A stretch of 35,269 nucleotides of DNA from Aquimarina muelleri DSM 19832 (GTDB lineage: Bacteria; Bacteroidota; Bacteroidia; Flavobacteriales; Flavobacteriaceae): NCBI RefSeq assembly GCF_000430665.1, contig NZ_KE387188.1, forward strand, positions 1 to 35,269, in the 5' to 3' direction. Of the stretch, positions 15,097 to 24,055 are shown piece by piece. Numbering within the stretch: position 1 is the stretch's first letter; every line of letters starts with the position of its first letter. The position numbers and the translations under genes are program-made. The notes beneath the pieces were generated by a model, which was not told where the DNA came from, ran no database searches, and saw nothing but the letters and a program-made list of their open reading frames with translations.

Positions 15097-16200
15097 TTAG
15101 TTTGTTAAAATTATTTTTAACGCCTTTTCTTTGGCTGCATTACCAAATATCTCGTAAGCGTGCATGATCTCACTCAATTTAAAGTGATGGGTAATCAATT
15201 TTTCTGGTTGGATTTTTCCAGAGACCACTGTTTTGAGAAGCATCGGAGTGGTGTTAGTATTTACTAGCCCCATGGTAATAGTGATATTCTTTATCCATAA
15301 ATCCTGAATTTTCAGATCTACACTTTTTCCATGTACACCAATGTTTGCGATGTGACCACCAGGACGTATAATTTGCTGACAGATATCGAAAGTAACAGGA
15401 ACACCTACGGCTTCAATGGCTACATCTACACCATCTACAGTTTCAGATAGTATCTTTTTGATGGCATCATCCGTACCTGAATTGATGGTATCTGTAGCTC
15501 CCCATTTTTTGGCCAAATCCAAACGGTTTTCATCTAAATCAATCATATATATCTTGGCAGGAGAATAGAATTTTGCGGTAAGAAGGGCAGACATCCCAAT
15601 AGGACCAGCACCAACAATTGCTATTGTGTCACCTGGTTTTACACAGCCATTTATAACACCTATTTCATGACCTGTTGGCAGAATGTCGCTTAGCATAACT
15701 AGTGCTTCATCATCAATTCCTTCTGGAGCAATATAAAGACTGTTATCGGCATGTGGAATACGAACATATTCTGCTTGCGTACCATTAATGAGGTTACCTA
15801 AAATCCACCCTCCATCTTTACAATGGCTATACATTTGCTTTTTGCAATATTCACAAGTACCACAAGCAGTGATACATGAAATGATTACACGATCTCCTTT
15901 TTTAAAATTACCAACGCCACTACCCACTTCCTCTATTATCCCAACACCCTCATGACCGATCGTGGTTCCTGGCTTTACACTAGGCGTTTTACCATGTAAT
16001 ATACCCAAATCTGTTCCGCATATTGTGGTCTTAACTATTTTTACAATGGCATCTGTTTGCTTTTTAATTTCGGGTTTTGAGACATCCTTATATACAATTT
16101 TTCCTGGTCCATCATAAACTAAACCTTTCATTATCGATAAATTTTCAGACGAAGCACCATTTGATTGAATTTCTTTTACTGGAATAATTCTTTTTGACAT
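15097..16200 (-). CDS. Zinc-dependent alcohol dehydrogenase (MDR superfamily)
   Basis: A 367-residue medium-chain dehydrogenase. Catalytic zinc ligands are visible as Cys61 (TTICGTDLGI) and His83-Glu84 (GHEGVG). The structural zinc site is Cys113, Cys116, Cys119 and Cys127 in the spacing C-x2-C-x2-C-x7-C. The nucleotide-binding motif GAGPIG lies at about 197-202, followed by the acidic strand end MIDLDENR, which favours NAD over NADP. The sequence resembles secondary-alcohol or threonine-type dehydrogenases; the substrate is open. Residues 1-23 precede the usual start (MKGLVYDG) and may be an extension or a mis-set start. It heads the minus-strand operon and is controlled by the operator at 16278. 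Confidence 0.85.
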   Translation of the reverse strand: MSKRIIPVKEIQSNGASSENLSIMKGLVYDGPGKIVYKDVSKPEIKKQTDAIVKIVKTTICGTDLGILHGKTPSVKPGTTIGHEGVGIIEEVGSGVGNFKKGDRVIISCITACGTCEYCKKQMYSHCKDGGWILGNLINGTQAEYVRIPHADNSLYIAPEGIDDEALVMLSDILPTGHEIGVINGCVKPGDTIAIVGAGPIGMSALLTAKFYSPAKIYMIDLDENRLDLAKKWGATDTINSGTDDAIKKILSETVDGVDVAIEAVGVPVTFDICQQIIRPGGHIANIGVHGKSVDLKIQDLWIKNITITMGLVNTNTTPMLLKTVVSGKIQPEKLITHHFKLSEIMHAYEIFGNAAKEKALKIILTN

Positions 16201-16246
16201 GACTACTAAATTTATAATTTATTAATTATCAATATTATAACCACTG

Positions 16247-16289
16247 CAAATCTATAAGAAGGTATCAACATAAAAGATGACCTGTATCA
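16247..16289 (-). promoter_or_regulatory. CRP/FNR-type operator and class II promoter for the ADH operon
   Basis: On the minus strand, TGATACAGGTCA (16278-16289) is followed by exactly 23 nt and TAGATTTG (16247-16254), a perfect match to TAnnTTTG. The dehydrogenase ATG is about 45 nt downstream. This is the best -7 box of the series and supports the orientation of the operator. Confidence 0.75.
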
Positions 16290-16531
16290 GTTTGAACCTG
16301 TTTTATCCGAAAACTTAGTATTGTACAAAGTTTTCTCTGCTATATATTATTTAAGAGGTTATAAAAAACCAAAGACGTAAACTGTCAATTAAAATGGCAG
16401 AAATCATAGCTGTTAAATAATTGAAAGTCAAATAAATAAAACATAGTCTAAATCATTTTTAAATAGATTACATTGTAATACATTTTAATTGGCATAACTA
16501 CATTCCAATTTTGAGTAAATAATTACAAAAT
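16290..16531. other. Upstream region of the kinase gene with two inverted repeats
   Basis: No gene is seen. ATTACATTGTAAT (16467-16479) is a perfect inverted repeat about one central base. AATTGG (16487-16492) and CCAATT (16505-16510) form a second inverted repeat with a 12-nt spacer, ending 21 nt before the kinase start. Either could be a binding site controlling the two-component genes, but no second copy is seen to support this. Confidence 0.35.
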
Positions 16532-18148
16532 ATGATCCTTTTTCAAAGCATCTTTCAATCTTCTGTGGAAGGTATTTTAGTGGTTGATGCAGATGGCATC
16601 ATCATTAAAGCCAACCCTGCCAGTGAACAACTGTTTGGTTATAAAGAAGGAGAGCTTATAGCGCAGAAAATAGAGAGCCTTATCCCGAATAAGTTCAAAA
16701 AAAAACATAAAAGTTATAGAGAAGGTTCCATTGTAAAATCAAAAGCACGACGAATGGGTCAGAACTTAGAATTGTGGGGGCTAAAAAAAGATGGTTCTCA
16801 ATTCCCATTAGAAATAAGTTTAAGTCCAACAACCATAGAACAAAAACAGGTTGTAATAGCTTTTGTAATAGATATTTCGGAGCGAGAAAAAATAGAAAAA
16901 CAGTTAAATGTTAGTCGAGCCAAATTAAAAATCTATTCCGAAGAATTAGAGAATGAAGTAGCCAGTAGAACTAATGAACTAACCACTACCGTTCAAAAAC
17001 TTGTGGCATCTAATTTAAGTCTCGAAGATCAAATACAAGAAACGCAAGAGGCAGAAAAAAGAGCTATTGCGAATAAATCCTTATCCTCAGCAATTGCCAA
17101 AAACTTCCCCAACGGTTTTATCATTGTTTTTAATCCAAATTTTGAAATACTACTTGTTGAAGGTGAATCTATTATAAATTTAGGGCTAGATGAAATGGTT
17201 TTTGAAGATACAACCGCTGATGATATCGCCATCTTTTCCGAAGAACAAAAAGCAAAACTAAAACAAGATATCATAAAAACGATTGCTGGAGAGCATCTTG
17301 GTTTTGAAATCATATATAGAAACAAATATTTCTCTGTAAACACTACACCATTATTTGATAAGAATGCTGTTATTTCCAGCGCCTTATTCGTGTATAGCGA
17401 TATCACGACACAAAAGAATATTGAAAGTGCTACTAAAAATGCATTAAAAAAAGAACAGGAACTCAACGAATTAAAATCACGTTTTATCTCTATGGCATCA
17501 CACGAATTTAGAACGCCTTTAAGTGCCATACAAACCTCAGCGATCCTTATTGACAGACAAAATGAAGCTGGGAAAGAACAAAAACGAGAGAAATATGTGG
17601 CGCAAATCAAGAAAAACGTAAAACACTTGGTCATTATTTTGAATGATTTCCTATCCCTCAGTAAGTTAGAAGAAGGAAAAGTTGAAGCAAATAAAGAGCT
17701 GTTTGATTTTGTTGCCTTTTCTAAGACACTTATTGAAGAAGTGTCAACAACTAAAAAAATAGGAAAAAATATTATTTTAGTATCACCAGACCACCCTCTT
17801 TTATTACATCTTGATCCAAAATTAGTGCGTACTATATTGATGAATTTAGTCTCTAATGCAATCAAATATTCTCCAAAAAACACAGATATCCATATTACAA
17901 TTGAAGAAAGTAAGCAGTTTTTCTCTCTTCAAATTCAAGATCAAGGTATTGGTATTCCAAAGGACGAACAGGAAAAACTATTCGAGCGTTTCTTTAGAGC
18001 AAAAAATGCACAGAATATTCAAGGAACAGGTCTAGGTCTTAATATTGTAAAACAATACGTAGATCTAATGGATGGCACTATTGATTTTGTAAGTGAAATC
18101 AATAAAGGCACAACTTTTTTAATCAAGTGGCCAAAACCTAGTAAATAA
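16532..18148 (+). CDS. PAS-PAS sensor histidine kinase, FixL-like first PAS domain
   Basis: A soluble 538-residue kinase with no membrane helix. Domains: PAS1 at about 1-115 (SSVEGILVVDADG to FVIDISERE), a coiled coil at 115-165, PAS2 at about 170-290, HisKA with the phospho-acceptor His324 in MASHEFRTPLS, and HATPase_c with N (MNLVSNAIKYSP), G1 (DQGIGIP) and G2 (GTGLGLNIVK) boxes. In PAS1, KKKHKSY puts His59 where FixL has its proximal haem ligand (RSRHDGY), and the downstream GLKKDGSQFPLEIS also follows FixL. The FixL distal arginine appears to be Leu. Oxygen or redox sensing through haem is therefore plausible but unproven. The gene is 6 nt upstream of the regulator gene. Confidence 0.9.
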   Translation: MILFQSIFQSSVEGILVVDADGIIIKANPASEQLFGYKEGELIAQKIESLIPNKFKKKHKSYREGSIVKSKARRMGQNLELWGLKKDGSQFPLEISLSPTTIEQKQVVIAFVIDISEREKIEKQLNVSRAKLKIYSEELENEVASRTNELTTTVQKLVASNLSLEDQIQETQEAEKRAIANKSLSSAIAKNFPNGFIIVFNPNFEILLVEGESIINLGLDEMVFEDTTADDIAIFSEEQKAKLKQDIIKTIAGEHLGFEIIYRNKYFSVNTTPLFDKNAVISSALFVYSDITTQKNIESATKNALKKEQELNELKSRFISMASHEFRTPLSAIQTSAILIDRQNEAGKEQKREKYVAQIKKNVKHLVIILNDFLSLSKLEEGKVEANKELFDFVAFSKTLIEEVSTTKKIGKNIILVSPDHPLLLHLDPKLVRTILMNLVSNAIKYSPKNTDIHITIEESKQFFSLQIQDQGIGIPKDEQEKLFERFFRAKNAQNIQGTGLGLNIVKQYVDLMDGTIDFVSEINKGTTFLIKWPKPSK

Positions 18149-18154
18149 AAAACG

Positions 18155-19225
18155 ATGACAAAAATACTTTTAATAGAAGACAATCAAGATGTTCGAGAAA
18201 ATACGGCAGAAATCTTAGAATTGGCAAACTACGAAGTTTGCACAGCAGAAGATGGTAAGAAAGGTCTTGAAGTTGCGATACATACACAACCAGATATTAT
18301 TATTTGTGACATTATGATGCCAGAAATGAACGGATACGATGTATTACTTCATTTAAGTAAAGATAAAACAACATCTAGTACGCCTTTTATTTTCCTAACC
18401 GCTAAAACAGAAAAAATAGATATTAGAAAAGGGATGAACCTAGGAGCTGATGATTATCTTACTAAACCTTTTGAAGAAAGTGAATTATTAGATGCCGTTG
18501 CCTCAAGACTTAAAAAATATAGCTTCCTTAAAAAAAAAATTTCTAAAGATATTGAAGGTATCCATCAATTTTTCAATGAGGTATCGGTACATGAAGGTAT
18601 GGAATGCCTTTCTAAAGATCGTAAGGTGGAAACCTTTAATAAAAAAGATTTTATTTTTATAGAAGGAGATATAGCACATACACTTTACTTTATACAAAAA
18701 GGCGCTATAAAAACATATAAAACTACAGAATCTGGTAAATCTTTGGTAACAGGCTTATTTGGGCCTGGACAATTTGTAGGTCAATTATCTTTACTAACGA
18801 ATAAGGGCACGTATAGAGATACTGCTAAAGTTCTAGAACAAGCAGAAATTTTTAAAATACCTAAAGCCGATTTTAAAACGTTGTTATTTAGTGATAAGTT
18901 GATTTCAAATAAATTCATCACTATGATTTCCAACGATCTAATTGATCTTCAAGAACAACTAGTAGGTATGGCCTTTTCCACAGTTAGACAACGTTTAGCA
19001 AAAGTATTATTGGATTTATCTAAAAATAAAATACTTCATACTTCTTTAAATAAAGGAATCAGTATCTCAAGAGAAGATTTAGCAAGTCTTATGGGCACAG
19101 CTACTGAAACTGCTATTAGAATGCTAACCGATTTTAAAGATGAAGCATTAATTAGTATTGGTTCTCAAAGAGAAATTAGTATTGAAGATAAAAAAAGGGT
19201 AGAAGATATTGCTCTTTTTGGATAA
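18155..19225 (+). CDS. Response regulator with CRP/FNR output domain (REC-cNMP-HTH hybrid)
   Basis: A 356-residue fusion. Residues 1-120 form a receiver domain with the acidic pair IEDNQD, phospho-acceptor Asp52 (ICDIMMPEMNG), Thr in FLTAKT and Lys in LTKPF. Residues 145-265 form a cyclic-nucleotide-binding-fold beta-roll (FIEGDIAHTLYFIQKGAIK, LFGPGQFVGQLSLL), and 280-345 a CRP-type winged HTH (SREDLASLMGTATETAIRML). The recognition helix TETAIRML aligns with FNR VETISRLL, keeping the Glu and Arg that contact TGA while replacing the FNR Ser by Ile. There are no FNR-type iron-sulfur cysteines at the N-terminus; input instead comes from phosphorylation. It is the best candidate to bind the TGA-N6-TCA operators in this window. 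Confidence 0.9.
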   Translation: MTKILLIEDNQDVRENTAEILELANYEVCTAEDGKKGLEVAIHTQPDIIICDIMMPEMNGYDVLLHLSKDKTTSSTPFIFLTAKTEKIDIRKGMNLGADDYLTKPFEESELLDAVASRLKKYSFLKKKISKDIEGIHQFFNEVSVHEGMECLSKDRKVETFNKKDFIFIEGDIAHTLYFIQKGAIKTYKTTESGKSLVTGLFGPGQFVGQLSLLTNKGTYRDTAKVLEQAEIFKIPKADFKTLLFSDKLISNKFITMISNDLIDLQEQLVGMAFSTVRQRLAKVLLDLSKNKILHTSLNKGISISREDLASLMGTATETAIRMLTDFKDEALISIGSQREISIEDKKRVEDIALFG

Positions 19226-19237
19226 AACCAGACATGT

Positions 19238-19280
19238 TGACCCTCGTCATTGAAGAAAAGAATTGTTACGGTTAATTTAG
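19238..19280 (+). promoter_or_regulatory. CRP/FNR-type operator and class II promoter for the YflT-like gene
   Basis: TGACCCTCGTCA (19238-19249), 23 nt, then TAATTTAG (19273-19280), close to TAnnTTTG. The ATG at 19313 lies 33 nt downstream. The site is 13 nt after the stop codon of the regulator gene. Confidence 0.65.
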
Positions 19281-19312
19281 CAATACATTGAAACTAAATT
19301 AATATTTGTAGA

Positions 19313-19801
19313 ATGTCTTCAAAAAAACATAACACACAACAAAAATCATTTGTTATAAGAACATTTCCAAGTTTATCACAAATAGAGACCGTATTAAGCA
19401 ATATTGCTCAAAAAAATAATACATCACTTCAGTTATCTATCTTGGGTAAGCTTACTACCAATAAATCAATTACTAAAAAAGAACTTAAAAAAATAATAGT
19501 CGATATAAAACAGCAATTAAGTACTGTATTAGGCAAGCAATATCAATTTGGTTATTTCCATAATACTGAGATTGGCGCCTTATTTATTGCAGGTCATTTA
19601 ACCTCAACATTCATTAATAAAATTGATAAAAGAAAGCTCGGATCATTACCTACAGGTCTTATAGGAATATTTAAAGGATTAGGAATTAGCACCGAAGAGA
19701 TTGATAGCTTTTTAACTGCGTTAAAAAATGAAAATTATTGTTTAATTATTCGAGGGGAAAGTAGTATTTTAAACACTCTAGAACCTATGTTAAATATTTA
19801 A
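19313..19801 (+). CDS. General-stress-protein-like (YflT/DUF1269-type) hypothetical protein
   Basis: A 162-residue cytoplasmic protein. The N-terminal part looks like a ferredoxin-like fold (FVIRTFPSLSQIETVLSNIA, then LQLSILGKL). The C-terminal part LPTGLIGIFKGLGISTEEID followed by FLTALKNENYCLIIRG resembles the end of general stress protein 17M/YflT domains, where a Gly-rich helix pair is followed by GIP..EA..Y...h..G..LV.V. The Gly-rich helices here are shorter than usual. Function of the family is unknown. It has its own operator and lies 136 nt before the copper ATPase, with no terminator seen between them. Confidence 0.55.
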   Translation: MSSKKHNTQQKSFVIRTFPSLSQIETVLSNIAQKNNTSLQLSILGKLTTNKSITKKELKKIIVDIKQQLSTVLGKQYQFGYFHNTEIGALFIAGHLTSTFINKIDKRKLGSLPTGLIGIFKGLGISTEEIDSFLTALKNENYCLIIRGESSILNTLEPMLNI

Positions 19802-19937
19802 TACTAAAGATGTCTCTCTTGTTGTTTTTGTAATATGCATAGTTATCCACACGCTAAAAAAAAACTGAGATTCAAACGGAAAATTTCTAATATGATTCTC
19901 AAATATTAAGTTGTAGTAAGCTGTTGAAATAAATCAG

Positions 19938-22433
19938 ATGAAATATACATATCACATACACGGAATTACCTGTAATGGTTGTCGTAATCACGTTGAAGAA
20001 ATAGTATCGAAAGTTAAAGGTGTTTCAAAAGCGAAAGTTGCTTTAGAAAAGGCAGAAGTAACCATTGAAATGGAAACTCATATTCCATTAGAAATGTTTC
20101 AAGAAGCTCTAAAGAATGATGGCGAAAAATATAATATTCATAAATTAGGAGAACATCATCATTCTAAAGTAGCAAAGGAAAAATTCCTAACAGGAAAAGG
20201 TACTGGAACATTTTATTGTCCTATGCATTGCGAAGGCGAAAAGACGTATGACAAAGCAGGCGATTGTCCTGTGTGCGGAATGGATTTAGTGGAAGAACAA
20301 AATATTTCCACATCCAAATCTACACAATGGACGTGTCCAATGCATCCTGAAGTTATAAAAGAGGAATCCGGAGTTTGTCCTATTTGTGGAATGGATTTAA
20401 TTCCATTGGAAGCAGATAGTTCAGCAGAAGATAAAACCTATAAGAAACTACTAAAAAAGTTTTGGATTGCAGTTGCTTTTACTGTGCCTATATTTCTAAT
20501 AGCAATGTCTGAAATGTTAAGCTACAATCCGTTGTATTCTATTTTAGAACAAAAATATTGGAATTGGATTCAATTTGCATTATCAATTCCTGTGTTGTTT
20601 TACGCTACTTGGATGTTTTATAAACGTGCTTGGACTTCCATAAAAACGATGAACCTTAATATGTTCACGCTAATTGGTGTTGGTTCAGGTATTGCGTTTC
20701 TATTTAGTATTTTTGCACTATTATTTCCAGATGTGTTTCCATCAGATTTTAAAACTGCCGATGGTAATGTGTTTGTGTATTTTGAAGCAACTACGGTTAT
20801 ACTCACCTTAGTATTATTAGGACAATTATTAGAAGCAAGAGCACATAGTAAAACTAATGGTGCAATCAAGGAATTACTAAAATTAGTGCCTGCAACAGCA
20901 ACATTGGTTGTAAATGGAGAAGATAAAGTAATTGCTATTGATACAATTGAACAAGGTTTTTTATTGCGTGTAAAACCTGGCGAAAAAATACCTGTCGATG
21001 GAAGTATTATTGAAGGCCATAGTAGCATTGATGAATCCATGGTAACTGGAGAGCCAATTCCTGTAGATAAGACTGTTGATGATAAAGTAAATTCAGGAAC
21101 AATCAATGGTACAAGGTCATTTATAATGAAAGCAGAAAAAGTAGGTTCAGAAACGTTACTTTCTCAAATTATCCATATGGTTAATAATGCAAGTCGCTCA
21201 AAAGCACCTATTCAAAAATTAGCAGATAGAATTGCAAAATACTTTGTTCCTATTGTATTACTAATTTCTGTAATAACATTTATTGTTTGGGTTATTTTTG
21301 GACCAGAACCTCCGTATGTATTCGCCTTTGTAAATGCTATTGCTGTACTAATTATTGCCTGTCCATGTGCATTAGGTTTGGCAACGCCAATGTCTGTTAT
21401 GGTTGGTGTTGGTAGAGGTGCACAATCTGGTGTTTTGATTAAAAATGCAGAAGCATTAGAAAAAATGAATAAGGTAGATACGCTTATTGTAGATAAAACA
21501 GGAACAATAACAGAGGGGAAACCATCTGTTGAAAAAGTGATTTCTACAAATAAAATAAGCGAAGATGTGTTACTTAAATACATTGTATCATTAAATCAAT
21601 ATAGCGAACATCCATTGGCAGAAGCCATTGTGAATTATGGGAAGTCAAAAAATGTATCAATCACTAAAGTACATGATTTTGAATCCATTACAGGAAAAGG
21701 TGTTATTGGTACAGTTGATACTAAAAAAATAGCATTAGGAAATGACAAACTTTTAGAGATGTTTTCTATTTCGATTTCAGAAGATTTAGTCAAAAAAGTT
21801 ATTACTGAACAAGAGCAAGGCAAAACCGTTTCATTTATCACCCTAGAAAATGAAGCAGTAGGCTATGTTTCTATTTTTGATGCCATTAAAGAAACAAGTC
21901 AAAATGCAATTGCAGAATTGCAAAATAATGGTATTGAAGTCATCATGCTAACAGGCGATAATAAAAATACAGCCAAAGCAGTAGCCCAACAATTAAACCT
22001 AAAACATTATAAAGCCGAATGTCTTCCAGAAGACAAACTCAATGAAATAAAAACATTACAACAACAAGGTAAAATTGTTGCAATGGCAGGAGACGGCATT
22101 AACGATGCCCCAGCCTTGGCTCAATCTGATGTTGGTATTGCTATGGGAACAGGAACTGATGTTGCAATTGAAAGCGCGTCAATAACGTTAGTTAAAGGGG
22201 ATTTGCAAGGCATTGTAAAAGCGAGACAATTAAGCCATAAAGTGGTAAAAAACATTCAACAGAATCTATTTTTTGCCTTCGTTTACAATACTATAGGCGT
22301 ACCAATCGCAGCAGGTGTTTTATATCCCATATTTGGATTATTACTCTCGCCAATGATAGCAGCTTTGGCAATGAGTTTTAGTTCTGTGTCTGTAATAGCA
22401 AACGCATTACGATTGCGACATATTAAAATTTAA
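19938..22433 (+). CDS. copA: Copper-translocating P-type ATPase
   Basis: An 831-residue P1B-type ATPase. An HMA domain (GITCNGC with Cys12 and Cys15) is followed by two heavy-metal-binding repeats of the form CPMH...CP(V/I)CGMDL at about residues 92-115 and 130-156. Then come eight membrane helices, the TGE(P) actuator motif, the metal-coordinating CPC ([12 protein letters not shown]), Asp519 in DKTGT, the His-Pro of the nucleotide domain (SEHPLAEA) and [11 protein letters not shown]. Helices 7 and 8 hold FVYNTIG and MSFSSVSV, the YN and MxxSS patterns of Cu+ exporters. It would pump Cu+ out of the cytosol. No CRP-type operator with the standard geometry lies directly in front of it, so it may depend on readthrough from the 19238 promoter or on another signal. 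Confidence 0.92.
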   Translation: MKYTYHIHGITCNGCRNHVEEIVSKVKGVSKAKVALEKAEVTIEMETHIPLEMFQEALKNDGEKYNIHKLGEHHHSKVAKEKFLTGKGTGTFYCPMHCEGEKTYDKAGDCPVCGMDLVEEQNISTSKSTQWTCPMHPEVIKEESGVCPICGMDLIPLEADSSAEDKTYKKLLKKFWIAVAFTVPIFLIAMSEMLSYNPLYSILEQKYWNWIQFALSIPVLFYATWMFYKRAWTSIKTMNLNMFTLIGVGSGIAFLFSIFALLFPDVFPSDFKTADGNVFVYFEATTVILTLVLLGQLLEARAHSKTNGAIKELLKLVPATATLVVNGEDKVIAIDTIEQGFLLRVKPGEKIPVDGSIIEGHSSIDESMVTGEPIPVDKTVDDKVNSGTINGTRSFIMKAEKVGSETLLSQIIHMVNNASRSKAPIQKLADRIAKYFVPIVLLISVITFIVWVIFGPEPPYVFAFVNAIAVLIIACPCALGLATPMSVMVGVGRGAQSGVLIKNAEALEKMNKVDTLIVDKTGTITEGKPSVEKVISTNKISEDVLLKYIVSLNQYSEHPLAEAIVNYGKSKNVSITKVHDFESITGKGVIGTVDTKKIALGNDKLLEMFSISISEDLVKKVITEQEQGKTVSFITLENEAVGYVSIFDAIKETSQNAIAELQNNGIEVIMLTGDNKNTAKAVAQQLNLKHYKAECLPEDKLNEIKTLQQQGKIVAMAGDGINDAPALAQSDVGIAMGTGTDVAIESASITLVKGDLQGIVKARQLSHKVVKNIQQNLFFAFVYNTIGVPIAAGVLYPIFGLLLSPMIAALAMSFSSVSVIANALRLRHIKI

Positions 22434-22550
22434 TGATTAGCTTCTGAGATTAATTAATTTATTCTTTCATCGAAACATTATATTCTGAAATAATACCGCT
22501 AGGGATAAATTAATCTTGAAAGTATAAAAATAGGAATTGGTTTAAATACA

Positions 22551-22578
22551 AAAACGGGAAGTTCAAACTTCCCGTTTT
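22551..22578. terminator. Strong bidirectional rho-independent terminator
   Basis: A perfect 12-bp stem AAAACGGGAAGT (22551-22562) and ACTTCCCGTTTT (22567-22578) with a 4-nt TCAA loop and T-rich sequence on the right side, A-rich on the left. It ends the copper ATPase transcript and, read from the other side, would end any minus-strand transcript starting near 22925. Confidence 0.9.
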
Positions 22579-22928
22579 TTATGAAGACTTTATTATTTTT
22601 CTAACAACTCCAATCCATCAAAAGTTCTATGTCTAGAAATTCTTCATAAATGGTTTTTTAAAGAAAAATGTCAATTACTTCATAATGCCTCTTCTACTTT
22701 ACAGTTTAGGAGATCATTTTTTAAAGAAACCGAGACCTTTCAACGTCTCGATTTCTATGGAGGTATTAAATGTAGTTTAAGAAAACTTGCCATTTTGGTA
22801 TTGCTATTTACTAGAAACATAAAATACAAGGCTTAGAATACGTTTAACAACTCTAAAATTCAAAGGATATTACTATCCAAGAATCTATATTTTAATGCTA
22901 TCAAAGAACTTATTATCTTAATTACACT
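22579..22928 (-). ncRNA. Candidate operator-driven non-coding transcript
   Basis: About 350 nt between a strong terminator and a CRP/FNR-type operator hold no convincing gene on either strand; the longest minus-strand ATG frame in the centre is about 21 codons. A stem CGAGAC-N8-GTCTCG lies near 22727-22746. Because the operator at 22960 and a TATATTGC box at the standard distance point leftward, and the terminator would stop that transcript at about 22550, this could be a small RNA of roughly 370 nt. Alternatively it is the residue of a deleted gene. Confidence 0.35.
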
Positions 22929-22971
22929 GCAATATACCTCTAGTTTTCAATGCGGGAACTGATCTAGATCA
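22929..22971 (-). promoter_or_regulatory. Perfect FNR-like palindrome with weak promoter box
   Basis: TGATCTAGATCA at 22960-22971 is embedded in the perfect 18-bp palindrome AACTGATCTAGATCAGTT (22957-22974), the best FNR-like site in the window. Minus-strand reading gives 23 nt and then TATATTGC (22929-22936), a partial match to TAnnTTTG. The plus-strand reading faces the 3' end of a convergent gene, so the minus orientation is preferred. Confidence 0.5.
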
Positions 22972-23009
22972 GTTTAAGTGTTATTTTATTAATTTTTATA
23001 AAAATGATA

Positions 23010-23867
23010 TTAGTCTGCAGAGACTACTTCTGGAGGAGTTAGCAAATTGAAAAATTGATCTAATTTTGGAAGAATAATAATTTCAGTTCTGCGATTAGAT
23101 GCTCTACCATTGGATGTTTCATTGGTAGCTTTAGGCACAAATTCAGAACGTCCTCCAGCTGTCATTCGTTCTGGTTGCACATTAAATTTAGTTTGCATTA
23201 AACGAACAATAGATGTTGCTCTCTTTGTACTTAAATCCCAATTATCCTCGATACAATCTGTATGAATGGGAACTTTATCTGTATGTCCTTCAACAAGAAT
23301 ATCCAACTCTTTATGATCGTTCACAATCTTTGCTATTTTCCCTATTACCGCTTGTGCTGATTCATTAATACTATAACTTCCCGACTTAAAAAGCATTCGG
23401 TCTGATATAGAGACGTACACCACTCCTTTCTTTACCTCAATACTTATGTCTTCATCGTCAAAATCGTCTAAGGATCTTTTCAAATTCATCACTAATGCCA
23501 GATTGAGAGAATCTTTTCGTTGCATAGAGCCAGTTAGATCTTTAATATAGGTATTTTGTTCGTTTAAAGCCTCCAAAGACTTTTTTATGCTCTCAGCACC
23601 AAACTTGCTTACTATAGAAAGGTCAGAAAGTCTATCTAACAGATTAGTGTTCGTACTTTTAAAATAGTCACCCTGCTTTTCGAGCGCCTTCGATTTATTT
23701 TTCTCATTTGCTAGATTATTTTCTAGCATTAGAAGTTTGTTTGATGCGTTTCTAAGTTCGCCTTCACAAAGTTCTGCTCTGTTATGAAGATCTGTATATT
23801 TTTTTTGACTTACGCAGGATGTTAAAAGCACAAATATTAAAATACTAATAAGGATTGTAATTTTCAT
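23010..23867 (-). CDS. OmpA-family lipoprotein with coiled coil
   Basis: A 285-residue protein. It has a lipoprotein signal with LTSC (Cys18), then a long coiled coil (about 20-115), and a C-terminal OmpA/MotB-like peptidoglycan-binding domain at 145-275 with GHTDKVPI, DNWDLSTKRATSIVRLM and GRASNRRTEIII. These residues bind diaminopimelate in the family. The product would link the outer membrane to peptidoglycan. The Cys-containing insert after GHTDKVPI (HTDCIEDN) is usual for the MotB-like branch. It is separated by 188 nt from hflC and has its own operator-promoter at 23904-23946. Confidence 0.85.
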   Translation of the reverse strand: MKITILISILIFVLLTSCVSQKKYTDLHNRAELCEGELRNASNKLLMLENNLANEKNKSKALEKQGDYFKSTNTNLLDRLSDLSIVSKFGAESIKKSLEALNEQNTYIKDLTGSMQRKDSLNLALVMNLKRSLDDFDDEDISIEVKKGVVYVSISDRMLFKSGSYSINESAQAVIGKIAKIVNDHKELDILVEGHTDKVPIHTDCIEDNWDLSTKRATSIVRLMQTKFNVQPERMTAGGRSEFVPKATNETSNGRASNRRTEIIILPKLDQFFNLLTPPEVVSAD

Positions 23868-23903
23868 TTTTTTTTAGCTTTTACGGTTAATACTATATAA
23901 TAG

Positions 23904-23946
23904 CAAAGGAACTTTTAAACATAAGTTTTACCTATGACTTGGATCA
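23904..23946 (-). promoter_or_regulatory. CRP/FNR-type operator and class II promoter for the OmpA lipoprotein
   Basis: Minus strand: TGATCCAAGTCA (23935-23946), 23 nt, then TTCCTTTG (23904-23911). The ATG is about 36 nt further on. The operator sits within the longer palindrome TGACT-N6-AGTCA, also present at 26424. Confidence 0.75.
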
Positions 23947-24031
23947 GTCATATCAAAACTCTATGTTCTTTTTGTATTGGTTCTAAAATATCCAATTATT
24001 CAGTGGTTGCTTTAAACTAAATAAAATTCAC

Positions 24032-24043
24032 TGACGTAGGTCA
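24032..24043. promoter_or_regulatory. Vestigial CRP/FNR-type operator
   Basis: TGACGTAGGTCA is present, but neither strand has a TAnnTTTG-like octamer 23 nt away, and the plus-strand side faces the 3' end of convergent hflC. It corresponds to the right half of the duplicated promoter module at 26395-26562, where the equivalent operator drives a plus-strand gene. I read it as a left-over half after duplication. Confidence 0.5.
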
Positions 24044-24055
24044 TTTCATAAAAGG

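Noticed and set aside
17029..17883. Long minus-strand open frame (284 codons) inside the kinase gene
   Set aside because: It is antisense to an unambiguous histidine kinase and its translation is Cys/Ser/Phe-rich with no domain.
19866..19901. TGAGATTCA and TGATTCTCA before the copper ATPase
   Set aside because: The half-sites are separated by 3 nt, not 6, and no TAnnTTTG-like box lies 23 nt downstream, so they do not fit the regulon.
20618..21583. Minus-strand open frames inside the copper ATPase gene
   Set aside because: They are antisense shadows of a well-conserved P-type ATPase.
24032..24043. TGACGTAGGTCA as an active promoter
   Set aside because: No -7 octamer at the required spacing on either strand and no gene on the plus-strand side; treated as vestigial.
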